Shown here piece by piece: positions 1 to 9,900 of a stretch of DNA of 64,000 nucleotides; positions within the stretch are counted from its first letter, which is position 1; every line of letters begins with the position of its first letter. A model generated the notes under the pieces. It was not told the origin of the DNA. It ran no database searches and saw only the letters and a program-made list of their open reading frames with translations. The DNA is from Deltaproteobacteria bacterium (GTDB lineage: Bacteria > Desulfobacterota > Deferrimicrobia > Deferrimicrobiales > Deferrimicrobiaceae), in NCBI GenBank assembly GCA_021815305.1, contig JAKAHC010000001.1:558001-622000 (forward strand), in the 5' to 3' direction. Made by a program: the position numbers and the translations under genes.

Positions 1-20
1 ACGGCATACTTTTCGACAAA

Positions 21-1622
<1,602 letters not shown>

Positions 1623-1913
1623 CTAGAACATCAGGGGGCCTTCCTGGTCGAATCCCGCCCTTGCGCCCACATGCTCCACGCGATTCCGCCAGTTGGCGCC
1701 CAGGAAGTAAAACCGAAGACTGTCTTTCTTCGGATCGATCTCGTTGGCCAAGGCGGTGCGCAGAACCGCCCATTGCGCCGGATCCACGATGCACTCGAAT
1801 ACGGAGTATTGAACACGCTGTCCGTAATCCTGGCATTTTTTCGCAATCCGGCGGAGACGCCTCGCTCCGCTTTTATCCTCCATGTTCACGTCATAGCTCA
1901 CCAACACCATCAT
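1623..1913 (-). CDS. cas2: CRISPR-associated endoribonuclease-fold protein Cas2
   Basis: This 96-residue protein has the usual Cas2 size. It begins with a short beta strand ending in the conserved aspartate (VSYDVN, residues 5-10). The following region (RRLRRIAKKCQDYGQRVQYS) is typical of the ferredoxin-fold helix and second strand, and FECIVDPAQW fits the third strand. In the family a Cas2 dimer bridges two Cas1 dimers to form the spacer-integration complex; nuclease activity is not needed. It is the last gene of the operon, 9 bp after cas1 and 176 bp before the array. The first of two adjacent start codons was chosen because it is nearest to cas1. Confidence 0.95.
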   Translation of the reverse strand: MMVLVSYDVNMEDKSGARRLRRIAKKCQDYGQRVQYSVFECIVDPAQWAVLRTALANEIDPKKDSLRFYFLGANWRNRVEHVGARAGFDQEGPLMF

Positions 1914-1922
1914 GGGACACCC

Positions 1923-2957
1923 TCATTTCCTGATGTACGCAGGATACCCGTCCAGGTCTCCGCGGATATACCGCGCGAGAAGAAGGGCCTGCGCATGCCA
2001 AAGGAGGCCGATCGGCATCTTCTCCTTCAGAAAAGGTTGCTCGACCTCTTCCTGCTTTCGTTTCTGATAGGCGAGGATCACCTCCTTTCGGGTGTCGTCC
2101 TCCATCTGGACGGCTCCCGATTCCAGCTTCCGGAACCCTTTCGATTTCACCTGCCCGAGGTTGATCAGCGAAAGGGTCAAGCGGTCGGCGACCACGGACC
2201 GGAACTCTTCCAGGATGTCGAGCGCCAGTCCCGGTCTTCCGGGCCGGTCGCGATGCAGGAACCCGACAGCCGGGTCGAGCCCCACGCATTCCAGCGCTCC
2301 CCGGATATCGTGGAGGAGGAGCGTATACAGGAACGACAACAGGCAATTGACGGCGTCGAGCGGAGGGCGGCGGTTTCTTCCCTCGAACCGGAATGCCGCG
2401 TCTTCCGAAGTGATGAGCGCATCGAAGATCCCAAAATAGAGCGCCCCACATTCGCCCTCGATCCCTCTCAGTTCGTCCAGACGCAAATCCGGACTCTGGA
2501 TTCGCGCCAGACAGCGCTCCAGGCGGTCCGCCGCCTTCCGCAATCTCTCGCCCCGCCCGTCTGCACCGTGATCCCTCGCCGCCCGGAGGAGGACATTCCT
2601 CGAGTTCGCAATCTTCCCCAACAACAGAAAACGCGTCATCCGTGAACTTGCTTCCGGGGAGTCCGCCCACCGGTACTGTTCCCGCCGAAGGAGGACGTTC
2701 CCGGAAACGGGGCCCCGGACCTGGGCGATGAACCGCCCATGCTCGGTCAGGAACGAGACGGCGACATCGTGCTCGGCGCAATGCCCGAGCAGTTGCGGTG
2801 AACACGAGACCTGGCCGAAACAGACGATTCCGCCCAAGGTGTGAATCGGGATGCGCGTCTTTTCCGTCCCATCGACCCGGACGAGAACGCATTCTCCTTC
2901 TTTCGACAAGTACGTTCCCTGGGTCATGATATAAAGCGTATTCAGGTGATGTTTCAT
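1923..2957 (-). CDS. cas1: CRISPR-associated integrase Cas1 (type I-C)
   Basis: This 344-residue protein is the metal-dependent integrase that inserts new spacers with Cas2. The start MKHHLNTLYIMTQ was chosen because its ATG overlaps the cas4 stop as ATGA and the family begins this way. An N-terminal beta domain is followed by the helical catalytic domain. The usual acidic residue lies in IEGECGALYFG, the histidine in GFLHRDRPGRPGLALDI, and the acidic cluster in LEEFRSVVADR, so all expected catalytic positions look present. Composition is closer to the host than that of the interference genes upstream (hand-counted lines at 2521 and 2701 reach 70-73 % G+C). Confidence 0.97.
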   Translation of the reverse strand: MKHHLNTLYIMTQGTYLSKEGECVLVRVDGTEKTRIPIHTLGGIVCFGQVSCSPQLLGHCAEHDVAVSFLTEHGRFIAQVRGPVSGNVLLRREQYRWADSPEASSRMTRFLLLGKIANSRNVLLRAARDHGADGRGERLRKAADRLERCLARIQSPDLRLDELRGIEGECGALYFGIFDALITSEDAAFRFEGRNRRPPLDAVNCLLSFLYTLLLHDIRGALECVGLDPAVGFLHRDRPGRPGLALDILEEFRSVVADRLTLSLINLGQVKSKGFRKLESGAVQMEDDTRKEVILAYQKRKQEEVEQPFLKEKMPIGLLWHAQALLLARYIRGDLDGYPAYIRK

Positions 2958-3625
2958 GGCGCTTCCAGCATCCGGGTGAAATAGCCCTCTACCCCCGCCT
3001 TGCGTCCGACATCCTTCGGCAGGCATCTGGAGATCAGCGAACAGGCGTCGCACTTCGGCGTGTAAACCGGCGGTGGGGTTCGCTCCGCCGCCATCAACTC
3101 ATGAACCGATAAAGCCAGTTCCTCCGTTTGCCGTCGCAATCCCTCCTCAAGCAAGACAACTTCCCGGCGTCGCTCCTTTTCGTAAAAAAGCGCTCCTTCC
3201 GGAACGGGAATGTCGAGCATCTCCTCCAGACAGAGTGCCTGGGCGCAAAGCTGGACCCGGTCCCAGTCCTCCTCTTTGCGTCGCCCCCGTTTGTGTTCCA
3301 CAGGATAGGGAGCCCAGTTTCCGTCGGCCTGCAGGTGAAACTCGACGATATCGGCTTTCCCCGAGATGCCGAGTCGGAGAGAACGGATCGGCAGCCCGAA
3401 TGACTGCCGTATATCCCGCCGCTTCTCCGATCCCCCCGCATCAACACGCTGATGCTGCAGACGTCCCTCGGCGGTGAACCGGTTCTCCTCCCAGATCTGC
3501 TCCAGGTGGATCAGGGCGCACTGCCGGGGGCAGAACATGTAATGCTGGAGGGCGGAGAGCGGAATGAGGTCGGCTTCGGGGTACACGTATCTTACACCCC
3601 GTCGATGATCTCGGGCTTTGGCCAA
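2954..3625 (-). CDS. cas4: Cas4 exonuclease-family adaptation protein
   Basis: This 223-residue RecB-type protein has the Cas4 layout. An N-terminal cysteine pair (FCPRQC, residues 31-36) pairs with a C-terminal cluster (CDACSLISRC) to hold an Fe-S centre. The nuclease motifs GKADIVEF and PVEHKRGR lie in the middle. In type I-C systems Cas4 works with Cas1-Cas2 to process prespacers and choose those with the right PAM. The stop overlaps the cas1 start. The ATG at 3625 lies inside the 3' end of cas7, a 34-bp overlap. A GTG at 3586, just after the cas7 stop, is an alternative that keeps every domain, so the exact start is open. Confidence 0.95.
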   Translation of the reverse strand: MAKARDHRRGVRYVYPEADLIPLSALQHYMFCPRQCALIHLEQIWEENRFTAEGRLQHQRVDAGGSEKRRDIRQSFGLPIRSLRLGISGKADIVEFHLQADGNWAPYPVEHKRGRRKEEDWDRVQLCAQALCLEEMLDIPVPEGALFYEKERRREVVLLEEGLRRQTEELALSVHELMAAERTPPPVYTPKCDACSLISRCLPKDVGRKAGVEGYFTRMLEAP

Positions 3626-4482
3626 TTCCCCGCGGAATCGGCCGGCCCTTTACCGGATTCAAACGAGAGCAAGTTTGCCGGATCGTCCGTATCGTTAACC
3701 GTCAGGCTTCTGTGGACCTTTGCGGACGAAGCCTGACCACTCGGGCAGTTGTGCTGCCACCACACCACTTTTAAGACCTCCATGCTGCCCTCGGGGCGCG
3801 CCGAAGAAGCATCGTTTTCGAAAATACGCGGCAATACGGATTTGATGGCAGCCGAATCTTCGTTGCTGAATCCGGTTTTGACGGCAAGCTGTGGATTCAT
3901 GCTGCCGAAAAACACGTAGACGCCGCGATCAACTCGATGCTTCATGCCCATGGTGTCGGAGCCTCGCTTTGTTCCATCCCCTTCGCTGCTGACGCTCTTG
4001 GTGATCTGCGTGCTGGTGACATCGATGCGCGATCTGCTGAATGCCGACTGAACGCTCACCGGCCCGCGAATGCCGATGGAGACACCCTTGTCATCGCCCA
4101 TCTCCTCCTCTCCCTTGGCTTTCCCCTTCTTCCCACCTGAAGCTTTGAAAGCAAAGAGTTGGCCGAAGGCGCGCACATCCAGCCATGTCGCACAGGCTTT
4201 TCTCACGATCTCATCCGGGGTTTTGATCCCCGAAAGCACAGCATCTGCGCGGGATCTCAGGCTGGCGTGGTCATCCATCTTGTTGTCGTCCGATTGGACA
4301 AAAATACCGTGCTTGTCTTCCATCAATCTGTTACGAATCTTACGCTTCAAGCAGACATCGGAAAGCTCCCCGAGGCCTTCGTAAGTAATGCGCGGGCGAT
4401 TGCCGTTCAGCGGATCGCCGTTCGGGTTCGCGTTGACGACCTTGAAAACGACGGCGAAATCGATCTTGTTGCTCAGGCTCAT
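3592..4482 (-). CDS. cas7: Cascade backbone protein Cas7 (Csd2, type I-C)
   Basis: The product has 296 residues and is the repeated backbone subunit that coats the crRNA in the I-C surveillance complex. Its opening (KIDFAVVFKVVNANPNGDP) is the hallmark of the Csd2/Cas7 family, followed by ITYEGLGELSDVCLKRKIRN. GIRGPVSVQSAFSRS and a glycine-rich TMGMKHRVDRGVYVFFGS follow as expected. Two starts are possible; the ATG at 4482 was chosen because an AGGAG lies 7 nt upstream, whereas for the ATG at 4488 it is too close. It lies between cas8c and cas4 and overlaps cas4. Base composition is lower in G+C than the chromosome. Confidence 0.96.
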   Translation of the reverse strand: MSLSNKIDFAVVFKVVNANPNGDPLNGNRPRITYEGLGELSDVCLKRKIRNRLMEDKHGIFVQSDDNKMDDHASLRSRADAVLSGIKTPDEIVRKACATWLDVRAFGQLFAFKASGGKKGKAKGEEEMGDDKGVSIGIRGPVSVQSAFSRSRIDVTSTQITKSVSSEGDGTKRGSDTMGMKHRVDRGVYVFFGSMNPQLAVKTGFSNEDSAAIKSVLPRIFENDASSARPEGSMEVLKVVWWQHNCPSGQASSAKVHRSLTVNDTDDPANLLSFESGKGPADSAGNWPKPEIIDGV

Positions 4483-4516
4483 TTGCATTCTCCTTTTATC
4501 GCCAAGTGTTTGGCGG

Positions 4517-6442
4517 TTATTCTTCGGAAATATCGTCTGTATTGTTTGCATCCTGCCCAGGTTCGCCTCGCAGAGCCGCACGCTGGCAGTGGTAGGCAAG
4601 CAGGAATTCCCCGGTCAGGCGCTTGTCGGAAGTAAAATCGTCCGCCTCGAAAGAGCAGACGACTTCATCAAGCTCCGTTTGAACCTTATGAAGGAAACCA
4701 TGACGCTTGGCGTTCAGCCTGACCCTATACGGGGTCAAACCCGTTTCCAAGGTGCGCCACGTCGAGTAAGGCCGCTCGGCAAAACGTTGCATCAACTTTT
4801 CCGCGTTTGTCGCTCGTTTCTCGCCACCCACGTACAGTGCTCGGCTTTCCAGATGTTCGGCCAGCGCCAGCAAACGGCCGTAGAGGTAATCCCTGCTGTT
4901 TCGTTCCCTTTCCAGAGTCATGTCATAGTTCCTTTCCTTGTGGTGGTATCGAAAGAGCGCACACGCGATTCCAAGGGCTTTTTCCCATCCCCACAGTTCA
5001 ATGCCGTTCTTGCTGCTAGCCCTCCGAACGCACGATTCAACGATGTCGCACGGGATCGACGTACCATCTACAATGCAGGGGAGCAACCGTTCGACGGTAG
5101 CCTTCCGGAGCTTTTCATCAATGTAGAACGTTCCACCGCGCCATACGCCGAAGGCGGTTTCCGCAATATCACGCGGCGCGGGAGCGCCGAAAAACATCTT
5201 GTCCTTGCCGAAATATTGCCGCCAGCAACACCCGCCATGCCATGTAAGGATTCTTTTGAGAAACTCGGAACCCGTCAGTTCTCTGTAATAACGAATCGCC
5301 ATGCGCCCCGGCGTAGCGGAATCCAGAGCCATGACCACGACATCGTCCGTCGCGCCAAGCCTTGCGGAATAGCCACCGATGAGTTTCCTAAGCTGAATCC
5401 CCGTCTGCTGCGCGGTGTAGCCGCTTCCCGACGGCACCGGCTCCCCTCTTGCGCCAACGAGTAGGGATAGCGTGTCGACAAAGAGGTCAGGAATGCTCGC
5501 CCCTGATACCGCCCATGCGGCAACGGCCTGATCGCCATCCCGCCTTCCTTGCCGTGCAATGAGCCAGCGCAAGGCGTTGTGCGCCTTTTGCGTCACCCGG
5601 AACCCGACACCGCACGCTTCTTCAGCCGAAGTAAAGCGCCCCCGAAAGGTGAATCCCGAGAGGTCATTGGAGGAGATCAGCTTGGCCTTGTCCCCATCAT
5701 TGCGGATTTTTGCAGGATGTTGCTTCGCAAGATCATCTTCAGCACCCGTGACAAGACAGAGTCCTTTGCGGCTCTCAAGACTGCCATAATAATCTGTCCA
5801 CGACTGCCACAATCGTTTGTCAAGCCAGACTTCGGGCTGAGGATCTCCGGGGATCTCCACACTCCACCTCACAAACGCATCTGCCTGCCAAGACTTGGCC
5901 TTTCCTTTGTTGTCGTATCCCCCGCCCAACTGTTTGAATATTTCCGGAGCGTTTCTTTTGTCCGGCCATTCGTTAACCAGTTTTGATGTGTTTTCATCGA
6001 CGTAGAGAACAGATGCCTTGACAAGGTCCGAAATGACCTGCTCCTTGCCCACGTACGCAGCGACTGCTTTCAGCTTCGGCTGACGATGGTCAGTTTCAAG
6101 CCATTTTTCGAGGAGAGAAAAGTAACTTCCAAAACAGGATTCCTTCTCTCCGCCAAATCTGGCATAGTCCGCTGCGACGTATTGCAACTTGTCGCACAAG
6201 GGATGAGGAGTCGTCCCACTCGTCCTTCCGGCCGATTCCTCGGTTGCCGGAATGATGGTTCTGGCCGCCGGCTTGGGAACCACCGAAGCCCTGAGAAAAT
6301 TCCCGTTTCCGTCAATAGCAATTGTGACATGGGCTTTCTGCGTGGTATGGCAAATCGGCAGCAGAGGGATGTCGTCATTTTCATTGCCAATTGCATCGGT
6401 GTTGTTCTCGTAGGTCCGGTAAAGCTTATCAAGCCAGCTCAT
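4517..6442 (-). CDS. cas8c: Cascade large subunit Cas8c (Csd1)
   Basis: This 641-residue protein is the large subunit that recognises the PAM and recruits Cas3. In I-C systems a small subunit (Cas11c) is also made from an internal start within this gene in studied members. The N terminus (MSWLDKLYRTYENNTDAIGN, then PLLPICHTTQKAHV) is characteristic of Csd1. The central region includes GRFTSAEEACGVGFRVTQKA and the C-terminal half contains RILTWHGGCCWRQYFGKDK and EHLESRALYVGG. The ATG at 6442 overlaps the cas5c stop as ATGA. An open frame continues upstream but overlaps cas5c and has no family similarity. Line 5761 is only about 48 % G+C by hand count. Confidence 0.95.
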   Translation of the reverse strand: MSWLDKLYRTYENNTDAIGNENDDIPLLPICHTTQKAHVTIAIDGNGNFLRASVVPKPAARTIIPATEESAGRTSGTTPHPLCDKLQYVAADYARFGGEKESCFGSYFSLLEKWLETDHRQPKLKAVAAYVGKEQVISDLVKASVLYVDENTSKLVNEWPDKRNAPEIFKQLGGGYDNKGKAKSWQADAFVRWSVEIPGDPQPEVWLDKRLWQSWTDYYGSLESRKGLCLVTGAEDDLAKQHPAKIRNDGDKAKLISSNDLSGFTFRGRFTSAEEACGVGFRVTQKAHNALRWLIARQGRRDGDQAVAAWAVSGASIPDLFVDTLSLLVGARGEPVPSGSGYTAQQTGIQLRKLIGGYSARLGATDDVVVMALDSATPGRMAIRYYRELTGSEFLKRILTWHGGCCWRQYFGKDKMFFGAPAPRDIAETAFGVWRGGTFYIDEKLRKATVERLLPCIVDGTSIPCDIVESCVRRASSKNGIELWGWEKALGIACALFRYHHKERNYDMTLERERNSRDYLYGRLLALAEHLESRALYVGGEKRATNAEKLMQRFAERPYSTWRTLETGLTPYRVRLNAKRHGFLHKVQTELDEVVCSFEADDFTSDKRLTGEFLLAYHCQRAALRGEPGQDANNTDDISEE

Positions 6443-7176
6443 GCTTCCAGTCCCTCCTCCCCAAGTCCAACGGACCTCGGCGGTTTGGGTATCATCTCCC
6501 GCACAAATTTGCGGATCGTGCATTCCTCGGGCCGGAAGAAAGTCACGATGCCATCCACCATCACCGGCTTCCAGAACCGGGATTGCAGTTCGTTTTTCCC
6601 GGTTTCGTCCGGGTAATCGAAGCCGTGGAACATGAGACCGTAGGCCAGTTCGCCGCAACCGTCATACTCGCCTTCCCCTTCACCAAATATGCAAGGTTCC
6701 ACATACCCTTGACATTCCCGAGTGCCTAGAAAGATGTCTTGCCGCCCGCCCTTCTCGACCATCCGTTGCGCGACGTGCCAGTGTTTTCGGTCATCGCGGT
6801 CACCTGCCATATCCTCACGGTAAGGATTCCATTCGAAGTGGGCCTCAACTTGGTACTCTACGTCAGCGAGGTAGTTGTAGATTGCCAAGGAGTAGAAAGG
6901 CTCCTCTTTTTTCTTCGAAGGGTCTTTCTTGCTCGGATAAACTCCAGAAAAATTTAGCGGCTTCATGTTTTTCGCCTGCGTGCGGATGCGTCGCATAATC
7001 CGCACCCTGTCAATAACCCATATGAAGGTCGGTTTCCAGTAGACGGACTTGGCGATCCCCTTGAGTGCCTCATAGGTCGGGATGTGGTATGAGCACTTCT
7101 CCCCGCCGATCTTCGTCAGTGGGTCGGTGAAGAGTGCAAACCACCCCCGCACCTTGAATTCAACCCGGTTTCTCAT
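6439..7176 (-). CDS. cas5c: crRNA-processing endoribonuclease Cas5c (Cas5d)
   Basis: In type I-C, which has no Cas6, Cas5c cuts the repeat hairpin and stays on the 5' handle of the crRNA. The predicted protein has 245 residues. It starts MRNRVEFKVRGWFALFTDP, a typical Cas5c opening, and continues with GGEKCSYHIPTYEALKGI and VYWKPTFIWVIDRVRI. The ATG at 7176 is preferred over the ATG at 7191 because it matches the family start and follows a full GGAGGTGA ribosome-binding site, though with short spacing. The 7191 start would overlap the cas3 stop as ATGA. Line 6901 is about 42 % G+C, the lowest value I counted in a gene here. Confidence 0.95.
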   Translation of the reverse strand: MRNRVEFKVRGWFALFTDPLTKIGGEKCSYHIPTYEALKGIAKSVYWKPTFIWVIDRVRIMRRIRTQAKNMKPLNFSGVYPSKKDPSKKKEEPFYSLAIYNYLADVEYQVEAHFEWNPYREDMAGDRDDRKHWHVAQRMVEKGGRQDIFLGTRECQGYVEPCIFGEGEGEYDGCGELAYGLMFHGFDYPDETGKNELQSRFWKPVMVDGIVTFFRPEECTIRKFVREMIPKPPRSVGLGEEGLEA

Positions 7177-7187
7177 GTCACCTCCCG

Positions 7188-9611
7188 TCATACGATGTGT
7201 GTCTTCATCCCGGAAACCTCTTCCATGCTTACCCCAAACTGCGGACTGTAGTGCCGTTCATCGAGGTAATAAATGCGGCTTCCTTCCCATATCTCGTACA
7301 GGCGTCCCTTTTCTTGCAATTTCAGGAACTCATACTGAAATAGGTTGACTGAAACCCGCTGTGCTTGCCTCAGTAGCTTGGATTGTTCTTCAAACCTCGA
7401 GACCGCGCATAAGGTCTGGATGATTTGATTCCCTTCTGGATCATAGGGCACGATCACCCCCTCTGTGGGGGAATCGATGACCTTAAAGGCCTTCGCCGCC
7501 GCCATAAACGACTGGCGAAGATGGAGCGGAGGGGATTGTTTCCGTGCGTGCATGTATACCTGCACCGACTTCTCGTTCATCGATAGCAGGGAGAGAATGT
7601 CATCATTCCTTCCGATTTTCGCTCGAGGGATGGGAAAAGCCATTTCGCGAGCCCTCTTGAAGAAATAGTAATCGTAGTAGCGGCTCATCGTTGTCGGACT
7701 CTGTAAATCGTCGTCGAATACAGATGGATCGGTGCGATACTCGCACAGGACTCGTTCTGCGATTTCCTTTCCCACCCTGATCTCGGATAGGCTGTCCAAA
7801 TTCTCGTTCGCCGGATTGACGATCAACACCTTGCCCATAGGCCTTAGGCCGTTGCGGTTACAGCGCCCTGCCGCCTGGGCGATGGATTCGATCCCGGCCA
7901 GATAACGTATCGCCGAACCGAAATCCACATCCACCCCGGCCTCGATAAGTTGAGTGCTGATACATATGACCGGCGTCGGAGCATCCGGATTCAGGCACTC
8001 CTTTATCTCGTCGAGCACTTTCATGCGATGGGTCGGGCACATGCCGGTGCTCAGGTGCCGGACGTGTTCGGGCCTGCCGTGCAGAAGCTGAAATAGTTCC
8101 CGCGCTTGGGCCTTCTTGTTGACGACGATCAGCACGCTTCCGGTTTCTTCCAGCAATTGCAGCGCCGTTTCCGCCACTTCCGCTGCGCTCCAGCCTCCGG
8201 ACTTGCACTTGTCTTCGATTGAAGCGCGACGCAACCTTCTGAATAGACCGACCGCATCGGTCACTATTTGGGAATCCGCAGAGAGTCGGGCAGCCCCCTT
8301 TGTTTTCTCCACTTTATCCAAGAGAGGTTGCGTCGCAGTGCAGAAGACAGCCGTCGACCCGCACTGACTGACCAGAAAATTTATAGCGTTGTTGAAGAGA
8401 TGGACGGTGCGAACTGGAAGGGTCTGAATCTCGTCGAAGACAATGACGGCATTGGCAAGCTGGTGCAGACGCCGCACGCCACGAGTGCCTGCGGCGAATA
8501 AGGTTTCCAGAAACTGCACGGCGGTCGTGTAGATGATCGGAGCGTCCCAGTTCTCGGAAAGCAACTTGCTTTGCCAAGTGTCTTGTTCCGGCGTCAGGTT
8601 CGAGTGATGCTCCAGCACGACATGCCCGCCGCTCTCTTCGATGGATGCGAACACGGAGCGGGCAACCCGGGCATTTTGGTCGATGATCGAATTATAGGGA
8701 ACCACATAAATGACGCGATCCATTCCGTGATGCTGCGCATGGTTCAACGCGAAACGGAGACTTGCCAAGGTCTTGCCGCCACCGGTGGGCACGGTGAGTT
8801 GATAAAATCCCTTTTCTCGTGCGGAAAACTTGAAACATGACGAAGAAATATCGGCGCGAATCCTGTCGATCTCGTTTCTTGCGGTGAAGCCCGCAAGATG
8901 GGCTTCCAGTTTTTCGATCAGCAACGGCCATTCCGGCTTGGGATTCGGCTCGCGTTCCGCCGAATTCAGACGATCCGCATCGATTAACGCGCTGAAAAGA
9001 AAACGGGCCAGAAACCCTAGTGCGAATTGCCTTATTACCACCGACTGCTCGCCTCCGAAAAGACGGTCAAGCCGCTCACGCAATTCACACTCTATTGATG
9101 AGGAAGCCAGCAATTTATCGATACAACGGCGAACAGACAGGTCAACCTTGGCCTTCGCTTCCTCAGCGTGCGTCCGTTCATCCGGCTTTTCCATGCGCTT
9201 ATTGAATACATCTTCACCGTCCGGGGATAAGCAGTCGATCAGACCGGAATGGTGAGACACGATGCAGAGCGCCATGATTTGCGCAGCGATCTCGCGATAC
9301 GGAGATTTCCCCCTGCGCTCATAAACGTATTGAGCCCCGGCGGTGGAGTGGTCAATTTTCCCCCGCAGCCGTTCAGCTTCAACATATTCTTCGTCATCCG
9401 GTTCGATCCGTCCTTCTGCGGATTTGATATATGCTTGGAACGTATCCGAATATTTGCCGAAATCATGGAGGAGACCCATCAACTCACCAAGGGTCGAAAG
9501 ACAAATTTTTCCTGCGAATGCCGATGCAAGACGAGAAACACCTTCAAGATGCTCAAGCAGGCTTTGGGGGGTGCCGTCCGATTTCCTGTACCTTGCGACA
9601 TATTCCGTCAT
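7188..9611 (-). CDS. cas3: Cas3 HD nuclease-helicase (type I-C)
   Basis: This 807-residue protein unwinds and degrades target DNA once Cascade is bound. An N-terminal HD nuclease domain is visible with H21, the HD pair H49-D50 (GLLHDFGK), DHSTAG near 87-92, SHHSG at 119-123 and DADRL at 211-215. The SF2 helicase follows with Walker A VPTGGGKTLAS at about 274-284, the box FDEIQTLP near 392-399 (DEIQ rather than DEAH), ISTQLIEAGVDVDFG and QAAGRCNRNG. All key residues are present, so the enzyme should be active. It is the first gene of the operon; its stop lies next to the cas5c start region. The upstream Shine-Dalgarno is weak. Confidence 0.97.
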   Translation of the reverse strand: MTEYVARYRKSDGTPQSLLEHLEGVSRLASAFAGKICLSTLGELMGLLHDFGKYSDTFQAYIKSAEGRIEPDDEEYVEAERLRGKIDHSTAGAQYVYERRGKSPYREIAAQIMALCIVSHHSGLIDCLSPDGEDVFNKRMEKPDERTHAEEAKAKVDLSVRRCIDKLLASSSIECELRERLDRLFGGEQSVVIRQFALGFLARFLFSALIDADRLNSAEREPNPKPEWPLLIEKLEAHLAGFTARNEIDRIRADISSSCFKFSAREKGFYQLTVPTGGGKTLASLRFALNHAQHHGMDRVIYVVPYNSIIDQNARVARSVFASIEESGGHVVLEHHSNLTPEQDTWQSKLLSENWDAPIIYTTAVQFLETLFAAGTRGVRRLHQLANAVIVFDEIQTLPVRTVHLFNNAINFLVSQCGSTAVFCTATQPLLDKVEKTKGAARLSADSQIVTDAVGLFRRLRRASIEDKCKSGGWSAAEVAETALQLLEETGSVLIVVNKKAQARELFQLLHGRPEHVRHLSTGMCPTHRMKVLDEIKECLNPDAPTPVICISTQLIEAGVDVDFGSAIRYLAGIESIAQAAGRCNRNGLRPMGKVLIVNPANENLDSLSEIRVGKEIAERVLCEYRTDPSVFDDDLQSPTTMSRYYDYYFFKRAREMAFPIPRAKIGRNDDILSLLSMNEKSVQVYMHARKQSPPLHLRQSFMAAAKAFKVIDSPTEGVIVPYDPEGNQIIQTLCAVSRFEEQSKLLRQAQRVSVNLFQYEFLKLQEKGRLYEIWEGSRIYYLDERHYSPQFGVSMEEVSGMKTHIV

Positions 9612-9900
9612 GAGCGCCGGGCCCTCGCAGGCAGACTACCGTCGGTTCCGCTTGAGCAAAACGTATCGGAAACACGCCCGGATATCTTGACGAAACCAAT
9701 CAACCATCGCCTTCTCTTCAATAACCCCGTTGGCGTCCTGGTTCAATCGATTTCTCCCGGCAACAATGCTCATTCCATGACTCGAGACGGTCTTGGTATA
9801 AGATGGTCGTTGGCATAGGTAACCGAATCCATCCCGGAGAACTGGAATCGCCACCCCCGCCGCGGCGGTCCTGCCCGCCGCCCTCGCCGATCATCCGCTT
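9612..9900. other. 289-bp divergent gap between cas3 and the SNF2 gene
   Basis: This gap should hold the promoter of the cas operon and that of the SNF2 gene. No strong promoter pair is obvious. On the plus strand TATAAG (9797-9802) is a possible -10 for the SNF2 gene. A minus-strand frame of 45-72 codons ending at 9636 has no clear ribosome-binding site or family resemblance and is not called. The last 54 bp before 9901 are in frame with the SNF2 protein, read like coding sequence (TPAAAVLPAALADHPL) and may be its true N terminus. Confidence 0.4.

Noticed and set aside
9636-9854. Short minus-strand frame upstream of cas3
   Set aside because: No ribosome-binding site, no family resemblance and it lies in the promoter gap; it may be chance.
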